From: an uncultured Acidimicrobiaceae bacterium
GTDB taxonomy: Bacteria; Actinomycetota; Acidimicrobiia; Acidimicrobiales; Microtrichaceae
Assembly (NCBI GenBank): GCA_937868025.1
Contig: CALMLJ010000549.1
Location: forward strand, 1-8,289
Length of the DNA: 8,289 bases
Reading direction: 5' to 3'
Shown in pieces: positions 1 through 6,841 of the stretch; positions within the stretch are counted from its first letter, which is position 1; every line of letters starts with the position of its first letter. Below the pieces are notes generated by a model that searched no databases, was not told where the DNA came from, and worked only from the letters and a program-made list of their open reading frames with translations. A program made the translations under genes and the position numbers.

Positions 1-1246
1 GTTCGGGGGGTGTGTCGCCGATCTCGATGGCTCCGTCGAGGGCGTCGAGCGCGGCCGCGAGGCGGGTCGGGTCGTCGAGATGGAGGTCGAGGACGGGTTG
101 ACCGGCAGCGACGCGGTCACCGGCGATGGCACGCAGCACGATGCCGGCGGACGGCGACACCGGGTCCTCCTTGCGGGCCCGGCCCGCACCGAGGCGCCAC
201 GCCGCCTCGCCGATCTTGCGGGCGTCGATGCGCTGCACGAAGCCCGCTGCCGGGGCGCCGAACGGCTCGATCTCGGTCGCACGCGCCAGTGGCGCGGAGG
301 GGTCGCCCCCCTGCGCTCGGATCATCGCGTTCCAGCGGTCCATCGCCGCGCCGTTCGCGATGACGTCGGCGGGGTCGGCGCCGCCACCGGCGAGCTCGAC
401 CATGCGGCGGGCCAGGGCGAGCGTCACCTCGATGACGTCGGCGGGACCGCCGCCCTGCAGGATCTCCACCGACTCGGTCACCTCGAGCGCATTGCCGACG
501 GCGAGACCGAGTGGCTGGTCCATGTCGGTGAGGAGTGCGCTGGTACGGACGCCGTGGTCGGATCCGAGACCCACCATGGTTCGAGCCAACTCCCGGGCGA
601 GACCGATGTCGGGCAGGAACGCGCCCGATCCGACCTTCACGTCGAGGACGAGCGCGTCCGTGCCCTCGGCGATCTTCTTGCTCATGATGGAGCTGGCGAT
701 GAGCGGGATCGCCTCGACGGTGCCGGTGACGTCGCGCAGCGCGTACATGCGGCGATCGGCGGGGGCGAGGTCGTCCCCGGCCGCTGCGATCACCGCGCCG
801 ATGTCGCGGAGCTGCGACACGAACTGCTCGTTCGTCATGTGCGGCGACCAGCCGGGAACGGTCTCGAGCTTGTCGAGCGTGCCGCCGGTGTGGCCGAGTC
901 CGCGACCCGACAGCTGCGGCACCGCCACGCCGCACGCGGCGACGATCGGACACAGGGGCAGCGACACCTTGTCGCCGACCCCGCCGGTCGAGTGCTTGTC
1001 GCACGTGGCGCGGCCGACCGGCGACAGGTCGAGCCGGTCACCCGACGCGATCATCGCCGCCGTCCATGTGGACAGTTCCCGGGGCGAGAGCCCTCGCCAC
1101 ACGATCGCCATCAACAGGGCGGAGGCCTGCTCGTCGGCGATCGACCGGTCGGTGAACGAGGTGATGAACCAGTCGATCTGCTCGTCGCTCAGCTCACCCC
1201 CGTCACGTTTGGTGCGGATGACGTCGAGAATCGTGACAGCAGGCAT
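1..1246 (-). CDS. deoA: Thymidine / pyrimidine-nucleoside phosphorylase, C-terminus cut by window edge
   Basis: This cytosolic enzyme splits thymidine, deoxyuridine or uridine with phosphate into the base and (deoxy)ribose-1-phosphate. I read 415 codons from ATG at 1246 without a stop or frameshift. Family members have about 430-440 residues, so only a short C-terminal tail is missing. The family signature SGRGLGHTGGTLDKLE lies at residues 113-128 and the phosphate loop KHSTGGVGDK at 84-93. RDVTGTVE (171-178) is followed by SSIMSKK (185-191). His85, Arg171, Ser186 and Lys190 fall at the numbers I recall for the E. coli DeoA substrate-contacting residues. The conserved GAGRARKED stretch of the C-terminal domain is also present. 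It is the last visible gene of the leftward operon, 14 nt after cdd, and takes the uridine that Cdd makes. Those 14 nt carry no Shine-Dalgarno sequence, so translation is probably coupled to cdd. Sequence alone does not separate strict thymidine phosphorylase (deoA) from the broader pyrimidine-nucleoside phosphorylase (pdp). Confidence 0.95.
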   Translation of the reverse strand, partial: MPAVTILDVIRTKRDGGELSDEQIDWFITSFTDRSIADEQASALLMAIVWRGLSPRELSTWTAAMIASGDRLDLSPVGRATCDKHSTGGVGDKVSLPLCPIVAACGVAVPQLSGRGLGHTGGTLDKLETVPGWSPHMTNEQFVSQLRDIGAVIAAAGDDLAPADRRMYALRDVTGTVEAIPLIASSIMSKKIAEGTDALVLDVKVGSGAFLPDIGLARELARTMVGLGSDHGVRTSALLTDMDQPLGLAVGNALEVTESVEILQGGGPADVIEVTLALARRMVELAGGGADPADVIANGAAMDRWNAMIRAQGGDPSAPLARATEIEPFGAPAAGFVQRIDARKIGEAAWRLGAGRARKEDPVSPSAGIVLRAIAGDRVAAGQPVLDLHLDDPTRLAAALDALDGAIEIGDTPPE

Positions 1247-1260
1247 CGGTCAGACCGTAC

Positions 1261-1671
1261 CTACGGCCCGTTGCGTCGTGTGACCACGTCCTCGGGTCCG
1301 AACGCCCAGGGCAACAGTTCGCCCAACGTGACCGGACCGGCGTTGGTGTCGACGAGCAGTTCGGCACCGCCGAACTCGAAGAGCACCTGCCGGCACCGTC
1401 CGCACGGGGCGATCGGCTCACCGTCGCCGGCGACGGTGCAGACCGCCACGAGTCGCGTTCCACCCGTGCCGACGAGGTGTGACACGAGCGAGCACTCGGC
1501 GCAGAGGGTGAGGCCGTAGGAGGCGTTCTCGACATTGGAACCCAGCACGATGCGCCCGTCGTCGGTCAGCCCGGCGGTGCCGACGTGGACCCCCGAGTAG
1601 GGCGCGTAGGCCCGCGCTGCCATCTGTCGGGCGGAGCCTCGGAGTTCGTCCCAGTCGATCGCGGTGGTCAT
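1261..1671 (-). CDS. cdd: Cytidine deaminase (zinc-dependent, small tetrameric type)
   Basis: The enzyme hydrolytically deaminates cytidine and deoxycytidine to uridine and deoxyuridine. The 136-residue protein has the length of the small homotetrameric class. NVENASYG (46-53) binds substrate. LCAEC (56-60) supplies zinc ligand Cys57 and catalytic Glu59. PCGRC (89-93) supplies zinc ligands Cys90 and Cys93. The N-terminal APYSGVHVG segment (23-31) is also typical. The CAEC version of the motif matches actinobacterial enzymes as I remember them; Bacillus has CAER. The start is ATG at 1671, preceded 8 nt upstream by a good Shine-Dalgarno GAGGTG (1680-1685). The gene begins 21 nt after the second permease and ends 14 nt before the phosphorylase. 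It belongs to the transporter operon and acts on imported cytidine. Identification is firm. Confidence 0.97.
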   Translation of the reverse strand: MTTAIDWDELRGSARQMAARAYAPYSGVHVGTAGLTDDGRIVLGSNVENASYGLTLCAECSLVSHLVGTGGTRLVAVCTVAGDGEPIAPCGRCRQVLFEFGGAELLVDTNAGPVTLGELLPWAFGPEDVVTRRNGP

Positions 1672-1692
1672 AGCGGGTTCACCTCGTTGGGA

Positions 1693-2982
1693 TCAGTGGG
1701 CTTCGCCGCGACGATACGGCAGGCCGTCGGCGGCCGGCATTCGCAGCCGTTGAGAGGACGTAGCGAGCACCACCAACGTCACCACGTAGGGCGTGGTCGG
1801 CATCAGCGACTGGGGCACGACGTCCACCAGCAGGTAGAGGACGAGGAACCCGACTCCGATGACGGAGGTGATCGCTCCGGGGATGATGCGTCCACAGCGG
1901 ATCTGCCAGGCGGCGATCGCGACGCAGAGGATGGCGACGAGCAGGAAGAGCGCCGGAACGGAGCTCGACGAGCGGAGCTGGAGTCCGTCGGAATAGCCGA
2001 AGAGCAGCGCGCCCGACGCAAGGCCACCGGGCCGCCAGTTGCCGAAGATCATCGTGGCGAGACCGATGAAGCCGCGGCCGCCGCTCAGGCCCTCCCGATA
2101 GTTCGACGCCTGCACGATCGCGAGGAACGCTCCGCCGAACCCGGCGCACATGCCCGAGAGGATGACCCCGGCGTACTTGATGCGGAGCACGGGCACGCCG
2201 AGGGACTCCGCCGCGTACGGGTTCTCCCCGATGGATCGGAGGCGGAGGCCGAATCGGGTGCGCCACAAGAGGAATGCGGCTCCGACGAGGATGAGAATGG
2301 CCAGCAATGTCGCGTAGCTCATGTTGGAGGTGAACCCGCGAAGGACGCCTGCAACGTCGCTGAGGAGGAACCAGTGGCGGCGCTCGATCGATCGGAGGGC
2401 GTCGCCGACCAACGGCACGTTGAAGTTCGGGATCTTCGCCTTCTGGGTCGGCGACTGGATCGCGCTGCCTCCCGACTCGGCGTCGTAGGCGATGACCGAG
2501 AGATACTTGGCGAGGCCGCCGGCGAGGATGTTGACGGCGACGCCGGAGATGATGTGGTCGACGTTGAACGTGACCGTGGCGATGGCGTGGATCACGCCGC
2601 CGATCGCGCCGCCGACGACGCCGAGGAGGAGCCCGGTCCACGGCCCGAACTGCCACGCGCCGTAGGCGCCGAACCAGGTGCCGAGGATCATCATGCCTTC
2701 GAGGCCGATGTTCACGATGCCGACCCGCTCGGAGAAGATGCCTCCGAGGCCGGCCATTCCGATTGGGACCGCGAGACCGAGCGCCACGGCGATTGTGCCC
2801 GACGAGGTGATGTCGTTGGCGCCGCTGACGATGCGGACGACTGACATGACGATCAGCCCGAGTCCGATGTAAACGAGCCCGCGCTGCCATGGCGGAAGTT
2901 CGCGAAGCCAGGGGGCAGGGTGGCGGTGCCCGTCGTCACCCGCCGGGGTGGTGGTGGGAGACGGCTCGACGGTGGTGGTCAC
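1693..2982 (-). CDS. Nucleoside ABC transporter permease 2 (NupQ/YufQ-like, BPD_transp_2)
   Basis: This is an integral membrane subunit of the nucleoside importer, of the branched-chain/ribose permease superfamily (BPD_transp_2). The predicted 429 residues contain a cytosolic Pro/Thr-rich N-terminus (about 1-35), then multiple hydrophobic segments from about residue 36. Conserved are ERVGIVNIGLEGMM (85-98), the short cytosolic coupling loop RLRSIGENPYAAESLG (247-262) that should contact the ATPase, GGRGFIGLATMIFGNW (301-316), and a C-terminal GLPYRRG tail resembling the family's G-x-PY ending. A polar stretch of about 55 residues (166-220) between membrane segments is probably an extracytoplasmic loop. 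The start codon is GTG at 2982, overlapping the upstream permease stop as GTGA. The upstream GGCGGTGG is a weak ribosome-binding site, so coupling is likely. Family and role are clear; the exact substrate is inferred from the neighbours. Confidence 0.93.
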   Translation of the reverse strand: MTTTVEPSPTTTPAGDDGHRHPAPWLRELPPWQRGLVYIGLGLIVMSVVRIVSGANDITSSGTIAVALGLAVPIGMAGLGGIFSERVGIVNIGLEGMMILGTWFGAYGAWQFGPWTGLLLGVVGGAIGGVIHAIATVTFNVDHIISGVAVNILAGGLAKYLSVIAYDAESGGSAIQSPTQKAKIPNFNVPLVGDALRSIERRHWFLLSDVAGVLRGFTSNMSYATLLAILILVGAAFLLWRTRFGLRLRSIGENPYAAESLGVPVLRIKYAGVILSGMCAGFGGAFLAIVQASNYREGLSGGRGFIGLATMIFGNWRPGGLASGALLFGYSDGLQLRSSSSVPALFLLVAILCVAIAAWQIRCGRIIPGAITSVIGVGFLVLYLLVDVVPQSLMPTTPYVVTLVVLATSSQRLRMPAADGLPYRRGEAH

Positions 2983-2994
2983 GACGCCACCGCC
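2974..2994 (-). repeat. Junction repeat copy B at the permease 1/permease 2 overlap
   Basis: This 21-bp stretch matches 4116-4136 at 18 of 21 positions. On the minus strand both contain GGTGGCGTC followed by RTGAC, where the downstream start overlaps the upstream stop. Both upstream proteins end in Val-Ala-Ser and both downstream proteins begin Met-Thr-Thr. In this copy the start is GTG and the AGGAGG core is eroded to GGCGG. Confidence 0.6.
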
Positions 2995-4124
2995 GCGGTC
3001 GGCGCTGCAGCGTCGAGATCACGCGACGCCGCTTCTTGGGTCGCTCGCTCGCGCATTCGTCTGGCCTGTTCGTAGACGATCACCACGGTGAGGACGATGA
3101 CGCCCTGCATGATGACCACGATCTCCTTGGGGATCTCGCTGAACTCCAGGAACCGACCGGCCGAATCGAGGAACCCGAAGATCATCGCCGCCATGGCGAT
3201 GCCGACGGGGCTGTTGCGCCCGAGAAGGGCGACGGCGATGCCATCGAAGCCGAGGTTGAACTGGAGGTCGGTGCTGTACGCGTGCTTGTCGCCGAGGATC
3301 TGCGGCAGGCCGACCATGCCGGCGACGGCGCCCGACATGATGAGGGTGCGGAAGACCATCGCCTTGGGGTTGATGCCGGAGGTGCGCGCTGCGGTGGCGT
3401 TGGCGCCCGACGCCCGGAGCTGGAACCCGAACCGGGTCTTCCACACGACGAGGTAGAAGGCGACGCCGAGTGCAGCCGCCACGAAGATGAACCCGGTGAG
3501 GTTGTGGAGGTTGCGCTCGATGAGGTTGGGCATCCACGACGACGACGGCATGAGCTTCGTCTTCGGGCTCAGGTCGCCCGCCTCGCGGACGGCGAAGAAC
3601 TCGCCGAACAGGTAGGCGATGAGACCAGTCGCGATGTAGTTGAGCATGATCGTCGCGATCACCTCGTTGACGCCTCGCTTGACCTTGAGGATCGCAGGGA
3701 TTGCCGCCCAGAGCGCGCCGAACGTCATCGCGATCACGATGCAGAACAGCACGTGCAGCACGGCCGGGAGTTCGACTGCGGCGCCGATGATGGCGGTCGC
3801 GAACATGGCGACCTTGTATTGCCCCTCGACGCCGATGTTGAAGAGGCCCATCTTGAACCCGATCGCGACGGCGATGGCCGAGATGTAGAGCGGGACCGCC
3901 CGCTGGGTCGCGTCGATCCAGGTGTTGGCGTCGCCGAAGCGTTCCCCGAGCGTCGACAGGACGTCACCGGGATTGAACCCGGTGACGGCGACGAGGATCG
4001 CGCTCAGGGCGGCGGCGATGAGAAGGGAGACAATCGGTGCTGCGGCGTTGATGCCGAGGTTCGTCCAGTTGACGGGCCGGGAGCGGCGGGGCGGCCTGAT
4101 CGTCGTCGGGTCGGCGGTCGTCAT
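2979..4124 (-). CDS. Nucleoside ABC transporter permease 1 (NupP/YufP-like, BPD_transp_2)
   Basis: This second membrane subunit should pair with the permease encoded immediately downstream to form a heterodimeric channel. The 381-residue protein has a basic N-terminus (1-20) and several hydrophobic segments between about 25 and 352. Family landmarks are FKMGLFNIGVEGQY (90-103), VKRGVNEVIATIMLNYI (148-164), the ATPase-coupling loop GFQLRASGANATAART (233-248) and GFDGIAVALLGRNSPVG (292-308). A charged Arg/Glu/Ala-rich tail (353-381) is probably cytosolic. The start is ATG at 4124: it has an ideal Shine-Dalgarno AGGAGG (4132-4137) 7 nt upstream and overlaps the ATPase stop as ATGA. The open frame continues upstream to about 4502, but that extension lies inside the ATPase gene and is not permease-like. 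The stop overlaps the next permease start by 4 nt. Confidence 0.94.
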   Translation of the reverse strand: MTTADPTTIRPPRRSRPVNWTNLGINAAAPIVSLLIAAALSAILVAVTGFNPGDVLSTLGERFGDANTWIDATQRAVPLYISAIAVAIGFKMGLFNIGVEGQYKVAMFATAIIGAAVELPAVLHVLFCIVIAMTFGALWAAIPAILKVKRGVNEVIATIMLNYIATGLIAYLFGEFFAVREAGDLSPKTKLMPSSSWMPNLIERNLHNLTGFIFVAAALGVAFYLVVWKTRFGFQLRASGANATAARTSGINPKAMVFRTLIMSGAVAGMVGLPQILGDKHAYSTDLQFNLGFDGIAVALLGRNSPVGIAMAAMIFGFLDSAGRFLEFSEIPKEIVVIMQGVIVLTVVIVYEQARRMRERATQEAASRDLDAAAPTAAVAS

Positions 4125-4136
4125 GACGCCACCTCC
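4116..4136 (-). repeat. Junction repeat copy A at the ATPase/permease 1 overlap
   Basis: This is the partner of 2974-2994, with 18 of 21 bases identical. This copy has ATG as start and, with its flanking base, the full AGGAGG ribosome-binding core. The similarity may be a trace of duplication or selection for the same translational-coupling signal. Confidence 0.6.
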
Positions 4137-5656
4137 TGTCGTTCGCCGGTCATGTAGAGGCCGAGTTGTTCGGGGGTTGCTGTCGCCGGGTCGAGTCGGG
4201 CGCTGATCTGGCCACGGAACATCACGAGCAAGTTGTCGCTGAGGCCGATCAGTTCGTCGAGGTCGGCGGAGATGAGGAGCACGGCGAGGCCGCTGGCTCG
4301 GGCCCGGCGGAGTTCGTCCCAGATCGCCGCCTGAGCCCCGATGTCGACGCCGCGGGTCGGGTGGGCCGCAATGAGGAGGCTCGGGCCCGCCGTCATCTCG
4401 CGGGCGGCGATGAGCTTCTGCTGGTTGCCGCCCGACAGTGCGTAGGCCGGGACGCCGCAGCCCGGTGTGCTGACGTCGAAGCGCTCGATCGCCTCGTCGC
4501 ACTCGTCCTTGGCGTGCCGGGCGTTGATCCAGGGACCGGAGCTGAACCGCGACGTGTCGTCGTGGCCGAGGATCATGTTCTCCCAGAGCGGTGCCGCGAG
4601 CATGAGGCCTTCGCGATGGCGGTCGAAGGGGATGTAGCCGATACCGGCGTGCCGGCGTTCGCGTACGCCGAGATGGGCGAGATCGTTGCCGCTGAGCTCG
4701 ACCACACCGCTGCTGACCGGCCGGAGCCCGAGGAGGGCCTCGACCAGTTCGAACTGTCCGTTGCCTTCGATGCCGGCGATGCCGAGGATCTCGCCTTGAT
4801 GGATCGTGAAGGACACGTCGTCGACGACGACCCGGTCGGTCTCGTCGTCGCGGGCAGTCAGGCCGACGACCTCGAGTTCGACGACGTCGGTGACGGTCGA
4901 CTCTTGGGTGTCGGGGGTTGGGAGCTCACTGCCGACCATCAGCTCACCGAGCCGCCGCTTGTCGACGTCGGCCGGGAGGACGGTGGCGACCGTGTGACCG
5001 TCTCGGATGACGGTGATCTCGTCGGAGATGGCCAACACCTCGTCGAGCTTGTGGCTGATGAACAGGATGGTGACGCCCTCGGCGACGAGATGCTTGAGGT
5101 TGCCGAACAGCTCGTCGACCTCCTGGGGGACGAGCACGGCAGTGGGCTCGTCGAGGATCAGGATCCGGGCGCCGCGGTACAGCACCTTGAGGATCTCGAC
5201 GCGCTGGCGTTCGCCGACGCCGAGGTTCTCGACGATGGCGTCGAGATCGAGGTCGATGCCATAGGCCTTCTGGAGCTCGCCGAGACGTTGACGCGCCCCG
5301 GCGTAGTCGATCACCCCGCGGCGGGTCGGCTCGGCACCGAGGATGATGTTCTCGAGTGCGCTCAGGTTGTCGGCGAGCATGAAGTGCTGGTGGACCATGC
5401 CGACGCCGGCAGCGATCGCATCGGTGGGCGATCGGAAGGATTCGATCGTGCCGTTGATCGAGATGGTGCCCTCGTCGGGGCGGTGCATCCCGTACAGGGT
5501 CTTCATCAGGGTCGACTTGCCCGAGCCGTTCTCACCGACGATCGCGTGGATCGTTCCGGGCGCGGCACTCAGGTTGATGTCGCGGTTGGCGATGACCCCG
5601 GGGAACCGTTTCCAGATTCCCACCAGTTCCACGGCGAGCGGTGTGCTGTCGACCAC
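4121..5656 (-). CDS. Nucleoside ABC transporter ATP-binding protein, two fused ATPase domains (NupO/YufO-like)
   Basis: This cytosolic motor subunit of the importer has two nucleotide-binding domains in 511 residues, the layout of the sugar/nucleoside ABC class. Domain 1 has Walker A GENGSGKST (41-49), Q-loop Gln90 in VHQHF, signature LGVGERQ (145-151), Walker B ILILDEP (165-171) and switch His202 in FISHK. Domain 2 lacks a working Walker A: GIEGNGQ (295-301) has no Lys-Ser/Thr. It keeps a canonical signature LSGGNQQK (407-414). Its Walker B is altered to LLIAAHP (427-433), and the switch His is replaced in ISADLDE (462-468). One composite ATP site thus looks complete and the other degenerate. 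I chose GTG at 5656 as start: AAGGGGG (5660-5666) lies just upstream, and the protein then begins a few residues before the family's conserved KRFPGV. An in-frame extension to 5947 would run through the terminator hairpin and into the lipoprotein gene. The gene overlaps permease 1 by 4 nt. Confidence 0.95.
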   Translation of the reverse strand: MVDSTPLAVELVGIWKRFPGVIANRDINLSAAPGTIHAIVGENGSGKSTLMKTLYGMHRPDEGTISINGTIESFRSPTDAIAAGVGMVHQHFMLADNLSALENIILGAEPTRRGVIDYAGARQRLGELQKAYGIDLDLDAIVENLGVGERQRVEILKVLYRGARILILDEPTAVLVPQEVDELFGNLKHLVAEGVTILFISHKLDEVLAISDEITVIRDGHTVATVLPADVDKRRLGELMVGSELPTPDTQESTVTDVVELEVVGLTARDDETDRVVVDDVSFTIHQGEILGIAGIEGNGQFELVEALLGLRPVSSGVVELSGNDLAHLGVRERRHAGIGYIPFDRHREGLMLAAPLWENMILGHDDTSRFSSGPWINARHAKDECDEAIERFDVSTPGCGVPAYALSGGNQQKLIAAREMTAGPSLLIAAHPTRGVDIGAQAAIWDELRRARASGLAVLLISADLDELIGLSDNLLVMFRGQISARLDPATATPEQLGLYMTGERQEVAS

Positions 5657-5659
5657 GTT

Positions 5660-5666
5660 CCCCCTT
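5660..5666 (-). promoter_or_regulatory. Shine-Dalgarno AAGGGGG deciding the GTG start of the ATPase
   Basis: On the minus strand AAGGGGG ends 3 nt before GTG at 5656. The spacing is short, and the run is G-rich rather than AGGAGG. It is still the only plausible ribosome-binding site between the hairpin and the conserved N-terminus of the ATPase. Confidence 0.6.
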
Positions 5667-5699
5667 CGAGCCTGCAAGGTGCGCAGGATGCTAGATGCG

Positions 5700-5736
5700 A
5701 AAAGGGCCCGGTGCCGCCGAAGCGACACCGGGCCCC
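5700..5736 (-). terminator. Intrinsic terminator-like hairpin with UUCG tetraloop, between lipoprotein and ATPase genes
   Basis: Read in the direction of transcription, arm GGGCCCGGUG (5735-5726) pairs perfectly with CACCGGGCCC (5713-5704). The stem continues with a U-G wobble (5725/5714) and CGC/GCG (5724-5722 with 5717-5715), closing a UUCG loop (5721-5718) as cUUCGg, one of the most stable RNA tetraloops. UUUU (5703-5700) follows directly. This makes a 14-pair stem plus U-tract, starting about 20 nt after the lipoprotein stop. The ATPase gene begins 43 nt further on and I see no strong promoter in between. The element is therefore probably a partial terminator or 3' stabiliser that leaves the binding protein in excess over the membrane complex. 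On the plus strand the wobble becomes a C/A mismatch and no U-tract follows, so it acts only leftward. Confidence 0.85.
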
Positions 5737-5756
5737 AGTCGTTGACTGCTGGTGGA

Positions 5757-6812
5757 TCAGGGAGCCGTCGGGACGGTGATCTCGCCGGAGATGATCTGGT
5801 CCTTGAAGGCGTCGAGCTGGTCGGCGATGTCGTCGACGTAGCCGCCCGAGGTGGAGTAGCCCACACCCTCGGCCTTGAGGTCGAGCACGACCGTCTTGCC
5901 GCCCTTGTCGCCCTCGGCGAAGGCCTTGATGCTGTCGTAGACCGCAACGTCGACCCGCTTCAGCATCGAGGTCAGGATGTGTGCCTGCTGGTCGGTGGTG
6001 GCGTTGAGGTACTGGTCCGAGTCGACACCGATCGCCCACTTGCCGTCGCCGGCCTCGACGGCGGCGTCGAACAGGCCGCTGCCGGAACCGCCGGCGGCGT
6101 GGAAGATCACGTCGGCGCCGGCCTCGTACATGGCGCCGGCGATGACCTTGGCCTTGTCGGGAGCGTTGAAGCCGGTGAAGTCACCGTCGGGGGAGATGTA
6201 CTTCACGTCGACGACGATCTCAGGCTTGGCAGCCTTGGCGCCGGCGACGTAGCCCGCCTCGAACTTCTTGATGAGGTCGTTCTCGACACCACCGATGAAG
6301 CCCACGGTGCCCGTGGTCGACTTGAGGGCCGCCGCGGCGCCGACCAGGAACGAGCCCTGCTCTTCGGCGAAGACGTTGTTGCGGACGTTGTCGGCCTCGA
6401 CGACGGTGTCGATCGTGACGTACGACGTGTCGGGGTTGGCCTCGGCGATCAGCTTGATGCTGTCGGCGTAGGCGAAGCCGACTCCGATGATCGGGCTGTA
6501 GCCGCCCTCGGTGAGGAGCTTGAGGTTGGCCTCGCGATCCTCGTCCTTGGAGGGCGAGAGCTCCTTCGGGGCTTCGAGGCCCAGTTCGTCGGCGGCCTTG
6601 TCGAGGCCGGCGACGGCGGCGTCGTTGAACGACTTGTCGCCGCGGCCGGCGAGGTCGAACGCCAGGCCGACCTTGATGTCGGACGACTGCTCGGTGCTGT
6701 CGCTGCCGGAGTCGGTCGACGCATCGTCCTTGTCGTCGCCGCAGGCCGCGCCGAGGAGGCTGACTGCGGAGGCGAGTGCGACGAGCGATAACAGTCTTCT
6801 GGTTCGCTTCAC
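5757..6812 (-). CDS. BMP-family nucleoside-binding lipoprotein of the ABC importer (PnrA/YufN/BmpA-like)
   Basis: This surface-anchored binding protein captures nucleosides and delivers them to the permeases. The 351-residue precursor begins with basic MKRTRR, a hydrophobic stretch (7-22) and lipobox LGAAC with modified Cys24. A Asp/Ser/Thr-rich linker (25-45) comes before the BMP domain (Pfam PF02608 family). Family landmarks are GRGDKSFND (56-64), VGFAYADSI (111-119), FIGGVENDLIKKFEAGYVAG (172-191), FHAAGGSGSG (237-246) and GVDSDQ (262-267). The Asp in the last motif corresponds, I believe, to the ribose-contacting residue of PnrA. The start is GTG at 6812, with Shine-Dalgarno AGGAGG 7 nt upstream. 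An in-frame ATG at 6851 would add 13 residues before the signal peptide and has no such site. It is the first gene of the leftward operon and is separated from the ATPase gene by a terminator-like hairpin. Nucleoside specificity is inferred from the family and neighbours; which nucleosides is open. Confidence 0.94.
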   Translation of the reverse strand: MKRTRRLLSLVALASAVSLLGAACGDDKDDASTDSGSDSTEQSSDIKVGLAFDLAGRGDKSFNDAAVAGLDKAADELGLEAPKELSPSKDEDREANLKLLTEGGYSPIIGVGFAYADSIKLIAEANPDTSYVTIDTVVEADNVRNNVFAEEQGSFLVGAAAALKSTTGTVGFIGGVENDLIKKFEAGYVAGAKAAKPEIVVDVKYISPDGDFTGFNAPDKAKVIAGAMYEAGADVIFHAAGGSGSGLFDAAVEAGDGKWAIGVDSDQYLNATTDQQAHILTSMLKRVDVAVYDSIKAFAEGDKGGKTVVLDLKAEGVGYSTSGGYVDDIADQLDAFKDQIISGEITVPTAP

Positions 6813-6819
6813 GGGGTGC

Positions 6820-6825
6820 CCTCCT
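6820..6825 (-). promoter_or_regulatory. Shine-Dalgarno AGGAGG deciding the GTG start of the binding lipoprotein
   Basis: A perfect AGGAGG lies 7 nt before GTG at 6812. This fixes the lipoprotein start there rather than at the in-frame ATG at 6851. The signal peptide then begins MKRTRR, as expected. Confidence 0.85.
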
Positions 6826-6841
6826 GGAGGCTGTGCGTGCC

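Noticed and set aside
80..1519. Long plus-strand open frame (479 codons) opposite the phosphorylase and cdd genes
   Set aside because: Its translation is low-complexity Arg/Gly/Asp/His-rich with no recognisable domain. The opposite strand encodes two clear enzymes across the same bases. High-G+C DNA commonly keeps antisense frames open.
1585..2844. Long plus-strand open frame (419 codons) opposite permease 2
   Set aside because: The product is very Asp/Glu/Arg-rich with no domain or start signal, and it is the exact complement of membrane-segment codons on the minus strand.
2889..4157. Long plus-strand open frame (422 codons) opposite permease 1
   Set aside because: It has the same acidic, repetitive composition as the other antisense frames, and the real gene on the other strand has a perfect ribosome-binding site and family motifs.
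2979..4502. 507-residue version of permease 1
   Set aside because: The extension lies within the ATPase coding region in another frame. ATG at 4124 has AGGAGG at ideal spacing.
5671..5687. Small inverted repeat CCTGC/GCAGG just after the terminator-like hairpin
   Set aside because: The stem is only 5 bp with a 7-nt loop and no other feature; it is expected by chance.
5688..5697. Possible -10 box TAGCAT upstream of the ATPase gene (minus strand)
   Set aside because: It matches TATAAT at 4 of 6 positions, but the -35 position falls inside the hairpin and is not TTGACA-like. I do not call an internal promoter.
4121..5947. 608-residue version of the ATPase
   Set aside because: The extra 97 residues would be translated through the end of the lipoprotein gene and the terminator hairpin and look like out-of-frame sequence. 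GTG at 5656 with a nearby AAGGGGG fits the family's N-terminus.
4166..6791. Plus-strand open frames opposite the ATPase and lipoprotein genes (537 and 482 codons)
   Set aside because: They show no motifs, cross the terminator hairpin and gene boundaries, and have shadow composition.
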